Below, in pieces: positions 26,095 to 38,332 of a stretch of DNA of 51,928 nucleotides. Every line of letters begins with the position of its first letter. Position 1 is the first letter of the stretch. The position numbers were made by a program, and so were the translations under genes. Below the pieces are notes generated by a model. That model had not been told where the DNA came from and searched no databases. It saw only the letters and a program-made list of their open reading frames with translations. Source of the stretch: Ignavibacteriales bacterium (lineage in GTDB: Bacteria; Bacteroidota; Ignavibacteria; Ignavibacteriales; Melioribacteraceae); the NCBI GenBank assembly GCA_016177735.1, contig JACOUS010000005.1, positions 1-51,928 of the forward strand, in the 5' to 3' direction.

Positions 26095-26112
26095 CGCAGA
26101 GCACGCAAAGAA
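26095..26112. repeat. Solitary fragment of the CGCAGAG...CGCAAAG repeat
   Basis: CGCAGAGCACGCAAAGAA matches all but one base of the minus-strand right arm beside the GxxExxY gene (CGCAGAGGACGCAAAGAA). No GxxExxY gene is present here. It is short, so chance or a shared simple pattern is possible. Confidence 0.45.
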
Positions 26113-26118
26113 TAAATG

Positions 26119-27348
26119 TTACGTGTGCATCTTTCTGTTTTTGTAAATATTCATCGCAATGCCGATCATAATCATATTAACAAGCAACGAACTGCCGCCG
26201 TAACTTAAAAACGGAAGAGGCAGACCAATCACCGGCGTTATGCCAATATTCATTCCGATATTAATTGCAAAATGCGAAAACAACAAACTGAGAATTCCGA
26301 CAACAACGAGAACGCTGAAGCGGTCCTTTGCTAGCGATGAAAGATTCAACAGCCGCATAAAAATAAACATGAAAAGCACGAGAACAAGCACACTGCCGAT
26401 AAACCCGAATTCTTCGCCGATAACACAATAAATAAAATCCGTCCACTGTTCGGGAATAAATCTCAATTGAGTTTGGTTGCCTTGTAAAAATCCTTTGCCG
26501 GATAAACCGCCCGAACCGATTGCAAGTTTTGCTTGCAAAGCATTATAACCAGAACCGAGCGGATCCGCGGTCGGGTCTAAAAATGTTTCTATTCTTTTCT
26601 GTTGATGCGGCTTCAACAATTTAAAAGCATAATCAAAAAAGAAACTCGCACCAAGATTCATTATAAAAACTGTTATGCTGTTGAATAAATCTTTTTTGAA
26701 AAAAAACAAAGCAACGATTACAAGTATCAGTGCAATTATAAAAACATACGCCCCGAAAAGAGAAGCAAACGTAACAACTCCCGGCGATAGTACAACAAAC
26801 AATCCGAAGAGACTGATCCCGCTCCAGTAAATCAATGATAAAGTAATGATGCAGAAAACAATAGCAGTACCGGTATCCGGTTCAAGAAGAATGAGCATGA
26901 TGGGAATAAACCCGATTGCAAGCGCAATGCCGATATCTTTTATATTGTTTATATCCCGATTTTTATATGTGAGCCAGTACGATAAGCAAAGAATTGTGCC
27001 GAGCTTTGCAAGCTCCGAAGGTTGAAAACCCATCGGTCCAAAATTAAGCCAGCTCTTCGATCCGTAAACAGTTTTACCGATTACCAAAACGGCGAGAAGA
27101 AATAACAAAGAAATTAAATACGATGGAATGGCAAACATTTTAAAAATCTGCTGCGGCAAAGAATAAACAATTAAAAAGACTGCGAATGCAAATACAACAG
27201 AAATAAGTTGTTGTAAAAATTTTCCGCTTGCAGTCGGATGGTTAACGGTAGAACTGTAAATTGCAAGCAGACCGACAGCTGTTAAAATAATTACCGGCAG
27301 AAAAATTGCGAGATCAAATCGATCCTGAAGTTTATAATTAATTTGCAT
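26119..27348 (-). CDS. rodA: Rod-shape peptidoglycan polymerase RodA
   Basis: A SEDS-family glycosyltransferase that works with PBP2 in lateral wall synthesis. About ten membrane helices. The motifs [33 protein letters not shown] and [22 protein letters not shown] are present, with [20 protein letters not shown] near the C-terminus. 409 residues. It overlaps the end of mrdA by 11 bp. Confidence 0.96.
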   Translation of the reverse strand: MQINYKLQDRFDLAIFLPVIILTAVGLLAIYSSTVNHPTASGKFLQQLISVVFAFAVFLIVYSLPQQIFKMFAIPSYLISLLFLLAVLVIGKTVYGSKSWLNFGPMGFQPSELAKLGTILCLSYWLTYKNRDINNIKDIGIALAIGFIPIMLILLEPDTGTAIVFCIITLSLIYWSGISLFGLFVVLSPGVVTFASLFGAYVFIIALILVIVALFFFKKDLFNSITVFIMNLGASFFFDYAFKLLKPHQQKRIETFLDPTADPLGSGYNALQAKLAIGSGGLSGKGFLQGNQTQLRFIPEQWTDFIYCVIGEEFGFIGSVLVLVLFMFIFMRLLNLSSLAKDRFSVLVVVGILSLLFSHFAINIGMNIGITPVIGLPLPFLSYGGSSLLVNMIMIGIAMNIYKNRKMHT

Positions 27349-29164
27349 TCAACTTCTTCTCCGAAACATTACCGGATTGTGCGAGATCGGTTTTGGTCTG
27401 CTCGACTTTTTTATCTTTTTGAAGATAAGCTTTGATAACATCCCGTGCAATCGGTGCGGCTGCAACGCTTCCAAATCCGGCATTCTCAACAATCACTGCA
27501 ATTGCAATTTTGGGATTATCGTACGGTGCAAATCCAACAAATACAGCATGATCATCACCGTGCGGGTTTTGTGCCGTACCGGTTTTGCCGGCAATTGCAA
27601 TATCCGGCATCCTGATATTTGTTGCAGTACCGGCGCCGTTAACAACTCTGTACATAGCATGACGAATAACATCGAAAGATTTTTTGCTTATCCCGATATC
27701 ATAATATTGCGGCTGCACTTCTGTGTATTTGCCGGTGTTGGTTTCAACATATCCTTTTAAGAAATGAGACTTCGCAGATTTCCCGTAGTTAGCAAATAGT
27801 GCAGCATACTGTGCAAGTTGAATCGGCGTAACACTCAACTCGCCTTGCCCGATTCCCAAACTAACAAGAATCCCTTTAGGCCATCTGTTAAGTCCGAAAG
27901 CTTTATCGTAATATTTTCTCGTGGGCAAAATACCGGCGGCTTCTTCGGGAATATCTAAACCGGGTCTCTGACCGAATCCAAATTTTTTCGAATACTCCGC
28001 CCATTTATCCAAACCGATTTTCAAAATCAATTGGTAGAAAAATGTATTGCAAGATTTTTCGATTGCCGTTTCCAAATCAACAGTTCCATGAACGTGCAGA
28101 CATTTGAAAAACCGATCGCCAAATTGAAAACCGCCTCTGCAATTCACGCGGAAGTTTGTATCAATCACATCTTCTTCAAGTGCTGTTATTGCAGAAAGCA
28201 TTTTAAAAGTTGAGCCGGGTGAATAGATCGACATCGTTGCACGGTTGAACATCGGTTTATCTTTATCTTGATTTAACTTCGCCCACATTTCGTTCGAAGT
28301 TACAGACGCAAAATCTTGAAGATTATATTCCGGCGCACTTAAGAATGCAAGTATTTCGCCGGTAGAAGGTTCAATTGCAACGAGAGCACCTCTTTTATCT
28401 TTGAAAGCAGCTTCGGCAGTCATCTGTGCATCTTTATCAATTGTCAAAACAAGATCGTAACCTTTAACAGCCGGTTTATCTCCGCTTCCGTTTTTATAAC
28501 GTCCGATTGTTTTTTGATGTGAATCCACGAGAACATATTTAATTCCTTTTTGCCCGCGCAGAATATCTTCGTAAGCTTTTTCCAATCCACCGGAACCGAT
28601 TTCATCGCCCATTGCATATTCATTTTTTCTTCTCTGCAGCTGCGCGGCAGAAATTTCTTTTGAATAACCAAACATGTGCGCGCCGGTTACATTGAATGAA
28701 TAGTCGCGCTGTGTTTCGATAACATAATCCACGCCGCTCAATTTCGCAAAATTCTCTTCGTACCATGCAATTACTTTGAAGTCAACATCTTTGGCGATTC
28801 TTCGCGGAATATATTTTGAATAATTCTGATTCTGTATAAGAATTTTATTGATGTATCCCGGTTCGGCACCGAGTATCGCTTCCAGATACGGAGTTAATTT
28901 TTTATCATAATCGGCGGGAGTAATCCGCAAAGTAAACGAAGGTTTGTTGCCAACAAGAACTTGATTGTTGCGGTCGAACAAAACACCTCGCGGAGCGGTT
29001 TGATAGATCGGCTTAACGCTGTTTTCATCAGCCTTCACGGAGTATTTTGTCTTCTCGATTATCTGCATGCTGAACAACTGCATAACCATCACAGCACAGA
29101 AACCGGCAATAACAATAAATACCAATCTCTTCCTGAAAAGCGAACCGAAATTTGTGTCGTTCAT
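27338..29164 (-). CDS. mrdA: Penicillin-binding protein 2 (elongation transpeptidase)
   Basis: Crosslinks peptidoglycan during elongation, in complex with RodA and MreCD. A single N-terminal membrane helix is followed by the pedestal domain ([19 protein letters not shown]). The transpeptidase motifs are intact: SxxK as STFK in [10 protein letters not shown], SxN as SCN in EKSCNTFF, and KTG in [10 protein letters not shown]. 608 residues, normal. It overlaps mreD by 4 bp and rodA by 11 bp. Confidence 0.96.
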   Translation of the reverse strand: MNDTNFGSLFRKRLVFIVIAGFCAVMVMQLFSMQIIEKTKYSVKADENSVKPIYQTAPRGVLFDRNNQVLVGNKPSFTLRITPADYDKKLTPYLEAILGAEPGYINKILIQNQNYSKYIPRRIAKDVDFKVIAWYEENFAKLSGVDYVIETQRDYSFNVTGAHMFGYSKEISAAQLQRRKNEYAMGDEIGSGGLEKAYEDILRGQKGIKYVLVDSHQKTIGRYKNGSGDKPAVKGYDLVLTIDKDAQMTAEAAFKDKRGALVAIEPSTGEILAFLSAPEYNLQDFASVTSNEMWAKLNQDKDKPMFNRATMSIYSPGSTFKMLSAITALEEDVIDTNFRVNCRGGFQFGDRFFKCLHVHGTVDLETAIEKSCNTFFYQLILKIGLDKWAEYSKKFGFGQRPGLDIPEEAAGILPTRKYYDKAFGLNRWPKGILVSLGIGQGELSVTPIQLAQYAALFANYGKSAKSHFLKGYVETNTGKYTEVQPQYYDIGISKKSFDVIRHAMYRVVNGAGTATNIRMPDIAIAGKTGTAQNPHGDDHAVFVGFAPYDNPKIAIAVIVENAGFGSVAAAPIARDVIKAYLQKDKKVEQTKTDLAQSGNVSEKKLNAN

Positions 29165-29649
29165 TCGATCCCCTTCCGTGTATTAAAAATTACAACCGGC
29201 AGACCCAATGCCGTTGTGTACAAACCGGGAAGTATTCCGTCTTCTACCGCCAAATATAAAATTCCTACATCTGAATTTGTATTGGCAACTGCAGAATATA
29301 AGAAAGCATTTATTGCCGCGGCGATAAATAAAATTACAAGATAGAATGAGGAAGCGGTATTAATTTCAATTTTGTTTTCATTATAAAAATAACCGGCAAT
29401 AAAAACAGAAACAGTAAACGAAAACATAAACGCACCGGCTAATCCGCCGGAGATTAAATCAAGTGCAAATCCCAGGACAAAGCCCGTAATCATTCCGTAA
29501 ATTTGTCCGTACTTCAATGTATAGAAAACAATCATAATCAAAATTACGTTCGGCGCAATCTCAGCGATTGAAATCAGCGGAACAATCACAAGCTGAACAA
29601 CTGCAAGCGGAATGAAATACAAAACCGGTCTTAAATAATTTAAAAGCAT
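29161..29649 (-). CDS. mreD: Rod shape-determining protein MreD
   Basis: An inner-membrane protein of 162 residues with about five helices and little hydrophilic sequence. MreD varies greatly in sequence; the assignment rests on the MreD-like topology and GFVLGFALDLISGGLAGAF motif, and on its place between mreC and mrdA. Overlaps of 1 bp and 4 bp with those genes show tight coupling. Confidence 0.92.
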   Translation of the reverse strand: MLLNYLRPVLYFIPLAVVQLVIVPLISIAEIAPNVILIMIVFYTLKYGQIYGMITGFVLGFALDLISGGLAGAFMFSFTVSVFIAGYFYNENKIEINTASSFYLVILFIAAAINAFLYSAVANTNSDVGILYLAVEDGILPGLYTTALGLPVVIFNTRKGIE

Positions 29650-30476
29650 TATCTCATCAAATTCATTTCTAACTGGTTAACTTGTTTACTCGGAAGACTT
29701 TTTATAATAAAAAGATTATCCACCGCTGAAATATCTGCGAAAGGTTTGATCGAAATTGTGTGAAGCAGACCGAGTGAAATTGTTTCGCGTTTGGAAACAA
29801 CACCAACCGGAATATGCGGCGGCAAGATTGAACTAAAATCGGAAGTTTCAACCCGGTCGCCAACACGCACGTTGTATGTAGTCGGAATATTTTTGATTAT
29901 CAATTCATTTCCGTTCCAGCTGAGTATGCCGTCAATATTTATGCTTTGAACAGTAACGGCAATGTTTAAACTGCTGTTGTACAAAGTGCGCACTACGGAA
30001 AAATCTTCGGTAACATCGGCAATTACACCGATGATCCCTTTATCATTAACAGCGGGCATGCCGATTTTTATACCGTCTTTGCTTCCTCTGTTAATTATAA
30101 AATTGCCTTGTATTTTGTTTACAAGTTTGGAAACAACATCCGCATAAACGAGTGGATAACTGCTTGTATCTTTGTAAGAAAGCATACTTCGCAATTCTTG
30201 ATTAACGTATCCGCTCTTTCTCAAACGATTAACTTGCATCATCAGCTCGGCGTTTTCTCTTCTCAATTGTTCTGCCGATTCATCCGCTTCGAAAATAGAA
30301 GCAGCGGAATTAACAACTTGATTCACGACAGCAAAACTGCCAAGCGCAAATGTTCTCAATTTTTTGATCTGCGGTTTCTCGTTGCTCGAAAGTACGGTAA
30401 GGCTTATAATTATAAGAATAGTTAGTAGGAAATACTCTTTGAACTGATTTATAATTCTTGAAATAAATTTTAACAT
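29649..30476 (-). CDS. mreC: Rod shape-determining protein MreC
   Basis: The periplasmic elongasome scaffold. One N-terminal membrane helix (about 15-30), then a coiled coil with ESAEQLRRENAELMMQVNRLR-like heptads (about 65-90), then the beta domain with NFIINRGSKDGIKIGMPAVNDKGIIGVI and GDRVETSDFSSILPPHIPVGVV. 275 residues. It starts at TAATG, overlapping the mreB stop by one base. Confidence 0.95.
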   Translation of the reverse strand: MLKFISRIINQFKEYFLLTILIIISLTVLSSNEKPQIKKLRTFALGSFAVVNQVVNSAASIFEADESAEQLRRENAELMMQVNRLRKSGYVNQELRSMLSYKDTSSYPLVYADVVSKLVNKIQGNFIINRGSKDGIKIGMPAVNDKGIIGVIADVTEDFSVVRTLYNSSLNIAVTVQSINIDGILSWNGNELIIKNIPTTYNVRVGDRVETSDFSSILPPHIPVGVVSKRETISLGLLHTISIKPFADISAVDNLFIIKSLPSKQVNQLEMNLMR

Positions 30477-31501
30477 TAGTACGTTCTTTTACGAATAAAC
30501 ACCTTAGAATATTTATTAAGATTGTCAATCGCTTTGCCGACACCGCGTACAACAGCAGTCAAAGGATCATCTGCGACATGCACGGGCAGATTTGTTTCCA
30601 TTCTGATTCTTTCATCCAAACCTTTTAAGAGCGCACCGCCGCCGGTAATCATAACGCCTCTGTCCAGAATATCCGCAGAAAGCTCCGGCGGAGTTCTTTC
30701 CAAAGTTTGTTTTACTGCTTCAACAATCTGTGCAATATTTTCATTGAGGGCTTCTCTGATTTCAACCGAGCTAACTTCGGAAGTTTTCGGAATACCGCCG
30801 ACAAGATCACGACCCTTCACCTGAATTGTTACTTCTTCTTTCAACGGAACGGCAGAACCAACTTCGCATTTAATTGCTTCGGCAGTTCTTTCGCCGATGA
30901 GCAGATTGTAATTCTTTTTGAAGAACTGCATGATTGCATTGTTCATTTCATCGCCGGCAATTCTAATTGATTCTTCATTAACGATTCCGGCAAGAGCAAT
31001 AACGGCAATTTCAGTAGTGCCGCCGCCGATATCAATAATCATATTTCCAACCGGGGCTTCAACATCAACACCGATACCGATTGCCGCCGCCATCGGTTCA
31101 GCTATCAAATGCACTTCTTTTGCACCGGCATGTTCTGCAGCATCACGTACTGCGCGTTTTTCAACTTCCGTTACTCCGCTTGGAACAGCAATAACAATTC
31201 GCTTGCTTGCAACAGAATTAGGAGAAACTTTTTTAATAAACGCTCTGATCATTCCTTCTGCAATTTCAAAATCTGCAATAACACCGTCACGCATCGGTCT
31301 AGTAACACGAATTTCTCTGTGTTCGCGCCCTTGCATTTCTTTAGCTTTATTTCCGAGTTCAATAATTCTTTTTGTGTTTCTATCAAAAGCAACAATAGAA
31401 GGTTCGTTTAACACAATCCCTTTCCCTCTAATATAAATCAACGTGTTGGCTGTTCCGAGGTCCATCGCAACATCGGTAGCAAATAGATCAAACAATCCCA
31501 T
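30476..31501 (-). CDS. mreB: Rod shape-determining actin homologue MreB
   Basis: A membrane-associated actin-like filament guiding lateral wall synthesis. VAMDLGTANTLIY is phosphate-1, IDIGGGTTEIAVI is phosphate-2, and MITGGGALLKGLDERI is the adenosine motif. I chose the ATG at 31501 (MGLFDLF..., 341 aa) because GGAGG sits just before it; an upstream in-frame ATG at 31519 would include that site in the coding region. The N-terminus then matches MreB. It lies 25 bp after purH. Confidence 0.96.
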   Translation of the reverse strand: MGLFDLFATDVAMDLGTANTLIYIRGKGIVLNEPSIVAFDRNTKRIIELGNKAKEMQGREHREIRVTRPMRDGVIADFEIAEGMIRAFIKKVSPNSVASKRIVIAVPSGVTEVEKRAVRDAAEHAGAKEVHLIAEPMAAAIGIGVDVEAPVGNMIIDIGGGTTEIAVIALAGIVNEESIRIAGDEMNNAIMQFFKKNYNLLIGERTAEAIKCEVGSAVPLKEEVTIQVKGRDLVGGIPKTSEVSSVEIREALNENIAQIVEAVKQTLERTPPELSADILDRGVMITGGGALLKGLDERIRMETNLPVHVADDPLTAVVRGVGKAIDNLNKYSKVFIRKRTY

Positions 31502-31526
31502 GTTTCCTCCAGCACGCATTAGCGTG

Positions 31527-33044
31527 TTAGTGTTTAAAATTTCTAATTCCGGTAAAAATCATTGATATATTTTTTTCATCGGCGGCTTTGATCACTTCGT
31601 CATCGCGCACAGAGCCGCCCGGTTGAATAACAGCAGCTGCACCGTGCAAAACAATTTCGAGAAGCCCGTCGGCAAACGGGAAGAAAGCATCCGATGCCGC
31701 AACCGATCCTCTCAAATCATGACCGAACTGTGCGGCTTTGCTTGCTGCAATCTTTGCAGAATCAACGCGCGACATTTGTCCGGCACCGACTCCAATTGCT
31801 TTCAAATCTTTCACATAAATAATTGCATTTGATTTTGTGTGTTTGCAAACTACCCAGGCAAACTTCAAATTTTTGATCTCATCATCGGTGCATTTTCTTT
31901 CGGTCACGTATTTCAAAATTGAGTCGTCTAGTTTGGAATTATCTTTTTCTTGAACAAGCAATCCGCCCGGGACACTCTTCACTTGCAATTGTCCCGTTTC
32001 GGAATTCTTTTTTATCTTTATCAATCTTCTGTTCTTTTTCGTTATCAACAATTCCAACGCTTTTTCAGAATAAGAAGGAGCGCAGATAATCTCTAAAAAT
32101 ATTTCGTTCAATTTTTCTGCTGTTCTTTCATCAACTTCTTCATTAAAAGCAACGATACCGCCGAAAGCAGAAACCGGATCGCAAGATAAAGCGCGCTCAT
32201 AAGCATCAAAAATATCTTTGCCGAGTGCGGCTCCGCACGGATTCGTATGTTTAATTATTGCACAAGCATTTTTATCGAGATCATTAACAAGTTCAACAGC
32301 GGCAGTCAAATCAACAATATTGTTATATGAAAGTTCTTTGCCGTGCAAAACTTCGAAATAATTTTCAAACTCGCCGAACAAGAAAGCATTTTGATGAGGA
32401 TTCTCTCCGTAACGAAGCGGAAACGACGCCTTGTAATTTAACCTGATGTGAGTTTTCGGCTCGTTAAATTCTTTTTCGAAAAAGTTGGCAATCAAAGTGT
32501 CGTAATAAGATGTGTACGAGAAAGCATCGTAAGCAAGCCGCTTGCGTGTTTTCAAACTTACGCCGCCGCTTTTTAGTTCTTCGAGAAAGCCGTCATATTG
32601 TTCATGATTTGTAAGCACAGAAACGTAATTGTAATTCTTTGCCGAAGCTCTTATTAAACTTGGTCCGCCGATATCGATGTTTTCAATTTTTTCATCGAGA
32701 CCGATATCGGTTCTGCCAACCACTTGCGGAAACGGGTAAAGATTTACACATATAATATCAATGGGCAGAATATTGTTCTGCTCTGCTTGCTCGATATCAT
32801 TTGAATTGTCCCGGCGCATCAATATGCCGCCGAATATTTTCGGATTGAGTGTTTTAACTCTTCCCGAAAAAATTTCAGGGAACGATGTGTAATCGCTTAT
32901 TTCAATGCAGTCGATTTTATTTTCAAGAAGCAGTCTTGCGGTATTTCCAGTTGCTAATATTTGGTAGTTATACTGATTTAATGTCTGTGCAAATTCAACA
33001 ATGTTTCTTTTATCGGAAACACTGATTAAAGCAAATTTCTTCAA
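31527..33044 (-). CDS. purH: Bifunctional AICAR transformylase / IMP cyclohydrolase
   Basis: Catalyses the last two steps of IMP synthesis. The N-terminal MGS-like cyclohydrolase domain starts KKFALISVSDKRNIVEFA, with LATGNTARLL and KTLNPKIFGGIL. The C-terminal transformylase has LRYGENPHQNAFLF, the Lys-His motif in CAIIKHTNPCGAALG, and GSVRDDEVIKAADE near the end. 505 residues. The start codon is TTG (33044) with GGAG six bases upstream. It follows purN by 17 bp. Confidence 0.96.
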   Translation of the reverse strand: MKKFALISVSDKRNIVEFAQTLNQYNYQILATGNTARLLLENKIDCIEISDYTSFPEIFSGRVKTLNPKIFGGILMRRDNSNDIEQAEQNNILPIDIICVNLYPFPQVVGRTDIGLDEKIENIDIGGPSLIRASAKNYNYVSVLTNHEQYDGFLEELKSGGVSLKTRKRLAYDAFSYTSYYDTLIANFFEKEFNEPKTHIRLNYKASFPLRYGENPHQNAFLFGEFENYFEVLHGKELSYNNIVDLTAAVELVNDLDKNACAIIKHTNPCGAALGKDIFDAYERALSCDPVSAFGGIVAFNEEVDERTAEKLNEIFLEIICAPSYSEKALELLITKKNRRLIKIKKNSETGQLQVKSVPGGLLVQEKDNSKLDDSILKYVTERKCTDDEIKNLKFAWVVCKHTKSNAIIYVKDLKAIGVGAGQMSRVDSAKIAASKAAQFGHDLRGSVAASDAFFPFADGLLEIVLHGAAAVIQPGGSVRDDEVIKAADEKNISMIFTGIRNFKH

Positions 33045-33061
33045 AGAAAACTCCGTCCGTT

Positions 33062-33673
33062 TTAATCGAGAATAACCACACCATTATTCTCACACACAAT
33101 TTTATTATCGGCAAATTTTTCGACAACAAAAGGAAGCAGCTCGTGTTCAATCTTCAAAACTTCTTCTGCAATTTCTTCGGCACTCTTCGCATCGCTAATA
33201 TCAACTTTTCTTTGTGCAATAATTTTTCCGTGATCGTAAATCTTATCAACAAAATGAACGGTAGCGCCTGAAAATTTCTCCGATGATTCGAAAACAGCTT
33301 TGTGAACATTCAATCCGTACATTCCTTTGCCGCCGTATTCCGGAAGCAGTGCCGGATGAATATTTATGATTTTGTTTTCGAACGCATCGATAAAAAAATC
33401 GGGAATCTTTTTAAGAAATCCCGCCAGCAAAACAATGTTTACAAATTTTTTATTAAACAGTTCGATTAAAAAATCGTAGCTAACAAATCCATCTTTTGCG
33501 GTATTGCTTACAAAATAAACCGGAATGTTGTTCTCTGCTGCAAACTTAACCGCAAGTGCGTCAATTCTATCTGAAACAACCGCACAAAAATTAATTTTTT
33601 CTTTCGGAACCTTTTCAAAAACAGTTCTAAAATTAGAACCTCTGCCTGAAACAAAGACTGCTATGTTTAACAT
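33062..33673 (-). CDS. purN: Phosphoribosylglycinamide formyltransferase 1
   Basis: Transfers formyl from 10-formyl-THF to GAR in purine synthesis. MLNIAVFVSGRGSNFRTV is the N-terminal nucleotide motif, and AGFLKKIP, INIHPALLPEYGG (active-site Asn and His) and KIYDHGKIIAQ (the Asp region) follow. 203 residues, normal. It is the first gene of the purN-purH-mreBCD-mrdA-rodA-pyrF run. Confidence 0.95.
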   Translation of the reverse strand: MLNIAVFVSGRGSNFRTVFEKVPKEKINFCAVVSDRIDALAVKFAAENNIPVYFVSNTAKDGFVSYDFLIELFNKKFVNIVLLAGFLKKIPDFFIDAFENKIINIHPALLPEYGGKGMYGLNVHKAVFESSEKFSGATVHFVDKIYDHGKIIAQRKVDISDAKSAEEIAEEVLKIEHELLPFVVEKFADNKIVCENNGVVILD

Positions 33674-33765
33674 AAATTTTCAAATTTGCGCAAGAAATTA
33701 TCGAAATAGCCGTCAATAATCAATCAAAACACAGTAAAATCAATAAAAATGATAAGATGTAATTA

Positions 33766-36893
<3,128 letters not shown>

Positions 36894-37020
36894 TCATTTA
36901 TAAGTTGGATAAAAATTTCGTGTAAAGATATGAAAAAATATTTATTTGTCTATAAACTTTTACACCAAAAAAAAATTTTTGATGTGGATTTTTTATTTCG
37001 GATGCAACAGAATAGTTGAG

Positions 37021-37293
37021 GTTGTCTCAGAAGTAATTGTTCAAACTTGTCTGCCGAAAGAGGATAAAAAACTTGCTTGCCTATCTACGATAGATAAACT
37101 GCAAGCAAGTCTGCATAAATCTAAATCTCCGTCAGAGCCGGACAAGCTGTTTCAATCGTGGCTTGCCCGCCATCTTTTTGGCGTGGCTTGCCCGCCGCTT
37201 GTTGGCGGGTTATCCACCTAAGGCGGACAAGTCCGCGTGCTATTCTTTCACATAGTGATGGCTATGCCAAAAAAAATTTATTTTTGAGACAAC
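37021..37293. mobile_element. MITE-like non-coding element with terminal inverted repeats
   Basis: The ends match as an inverted pair: GTTGTCTCAGAAGTAATT at 37021 and, on the other strand from 37293, GTTGTCTCAAAAATAAATT. The interior carries no credible gene but has hairpins: CTTGCTTGC...GCAAGCAAG enclosing TATCTACGATAGATA (about 37071-37110), GCCCGCC/GGCGGG near 37190-37210, and CATAG...CTATG near 37252-37266. No clean target-site duplication is visible. It occupies most of the 413-bp gap between pyrG and the lytic transglycosylase. A non-autonomous element moved by a transposase elsewhere is the likeliest reading. Confidence 0.65.
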
Positions 37294-37303
37294 TTAGCAT
37301 TAC

Positions 37304-38257
37304 TTATTCTTCAGCAATCAATGCTTCGCCGTCTTTCGGAATCAGTATTTTATACACCTTTCCGCTTTTGCCCGGCAACGATGTATTTCTCAACCACGGG
37401 TTAAAAATTTTCAAAATTTTATAATTTACATTGTTTTGCTTTGCAAAGAGAGCCAAATCTTTGATCGGCTTTTTAACGGTAACTTCTTCGGTTTCAATTT
37501 TTCTGTACAACTCGTCTTCTTTAAAATCGTAACCGAATTTTTTAGGACCCTTAAAAATTTCTTTCATCGCAAGAAGACGAAAAACAAAGCGGCTTGTTTC
37601 ATCAACAAGATAAAGATTGTAATAATTTTTTGTCCTTTGTTTTTCTATGTGTTTATCGATTCCGTTTATTCCCAAATTATATGAAGCTGCAGCGAGAGTC
37701 CAATTGCCGTACTTCGCATGAGCCTCTTTCAAAAAACTGCACGCGGCTTGAGTTGCCTTTTCAAAATTGTAACGCTCGTCAACAAACTCGTTGATTTCGA
37801 GTCCGTATTTTTTTGCGGTTGGCTCCATTAATTGCCAGAAGCCGGCGGCTCCGGCAGAAGAAACTGCATTTGATAATCCGCTTTCAATAGCCGCAAGATA
37901 TTTGAAATCTTCCGGCACTCCATTCTTTTTTAGGATATCAATAATTTGCGGGAACCAACGATTAGATTTTTTCAAAAGTGTTGCAGTTGAAGATTCCCAA
38001 TGTGCATTTATGAAAAGCTCCCGCTCCATCCGTTCATGAACATCAAATAATTCAAGCGGAACTTTCTCACCGCAAAAATCCATTTCTTCGGGAATTTCAG
38101 GCACAAAGATTTTGTATTCGGGCGCTTCCGTTTTGATAATTATTTTCTGTACGTGTTTTCTTTCTTTGAATGCGAGATAGCTCATTGTTACCGAAAGCAG
38201 AGAAAGAATTACAATTAAAACGATGCCGGCAGCAAAATAAATTTTCTTTTTATCCAT
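37304..38257 (-). CDS. Membrane-anchored lytic murein transglycosylase (SLT domain)
   Basis: One N-terminal membrane helix (about 6-30) anchors a periplasmic SLT domain: FKYLAAIESGLSNAVSSAGAAGFWQLMEPTAKKYG carries the catalytic Glu in IESG and the AGAAGxWQ motif, with AAASYNLGINGIDKHI after it. This is the MltD-type arrangement (GH23), cleaving glycan strands to anhydromuropeptides. There is no clear LysM repeat in the C-terminal 100 residues, though the last 60 could be a degenerate one. 317 residues. Confidence 0.88.
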   Translation of the reverse strand: MDKKKIYFAAGIVLIVILSLLSVTMSYLAFKERKHVQKIIIKTEAPEYKIFVPEIPEEMDFCGEKVPLELFDVHERMERELFINAHWESSTATLLKKSNRWFPQIIDILKKNGVPEDFKYLAAIESGLSNAVSSAGAAGFWQLMEPTAKKYGLEINEFVDERYNFEKATQAACSFLKEAHAKYGNWTLAAASYNLGINGIDKHIEKQRTKNYYNLYLVDETSRFVFRLLAMKEIFKGPKKFGYDFKEDELYRKIETEEVTVKKPIKDLALFAKQNNVNYKILKIFNPWLRNTSLPGKSGKVYKILIPKDGEALIAEE

Positions 38258-38287
38258 GGTGTTAAATTAATGGTTCCGCAAATAAAA

Positions 38288-38312
38288 AAGGCGAACCAAA
38301 TTGATTCGCCTT
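38288..38312 (-). terminator. Rho-independent terminator after citrate synthase
   Basis: AAGGCGAA (38288-38295) and TTCGCCTT (38305-38312) form an 8-bp stem. On the minus strand it is followed by six T. It lies about 20 bases past the citrate synthase stop. Confidence 0.8.
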
Positions 38313-38332
38313 AATTAATGTTCTACTTATCA

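Noticed and set aside
30918-31436. 172-codon plus-strand frame inside mreB
   Set aside because: It is an antisense shadow of mreB, whose own frame has all the actin-fold motifs.
36946-37424. 91- and 88-codon frames across the pyrG/transglycosylase gap
   Set aside because: They run through the hairpins and inverted repeats of the MITE-like element, show low-complexity translated repeats, and resemble no protein I know.
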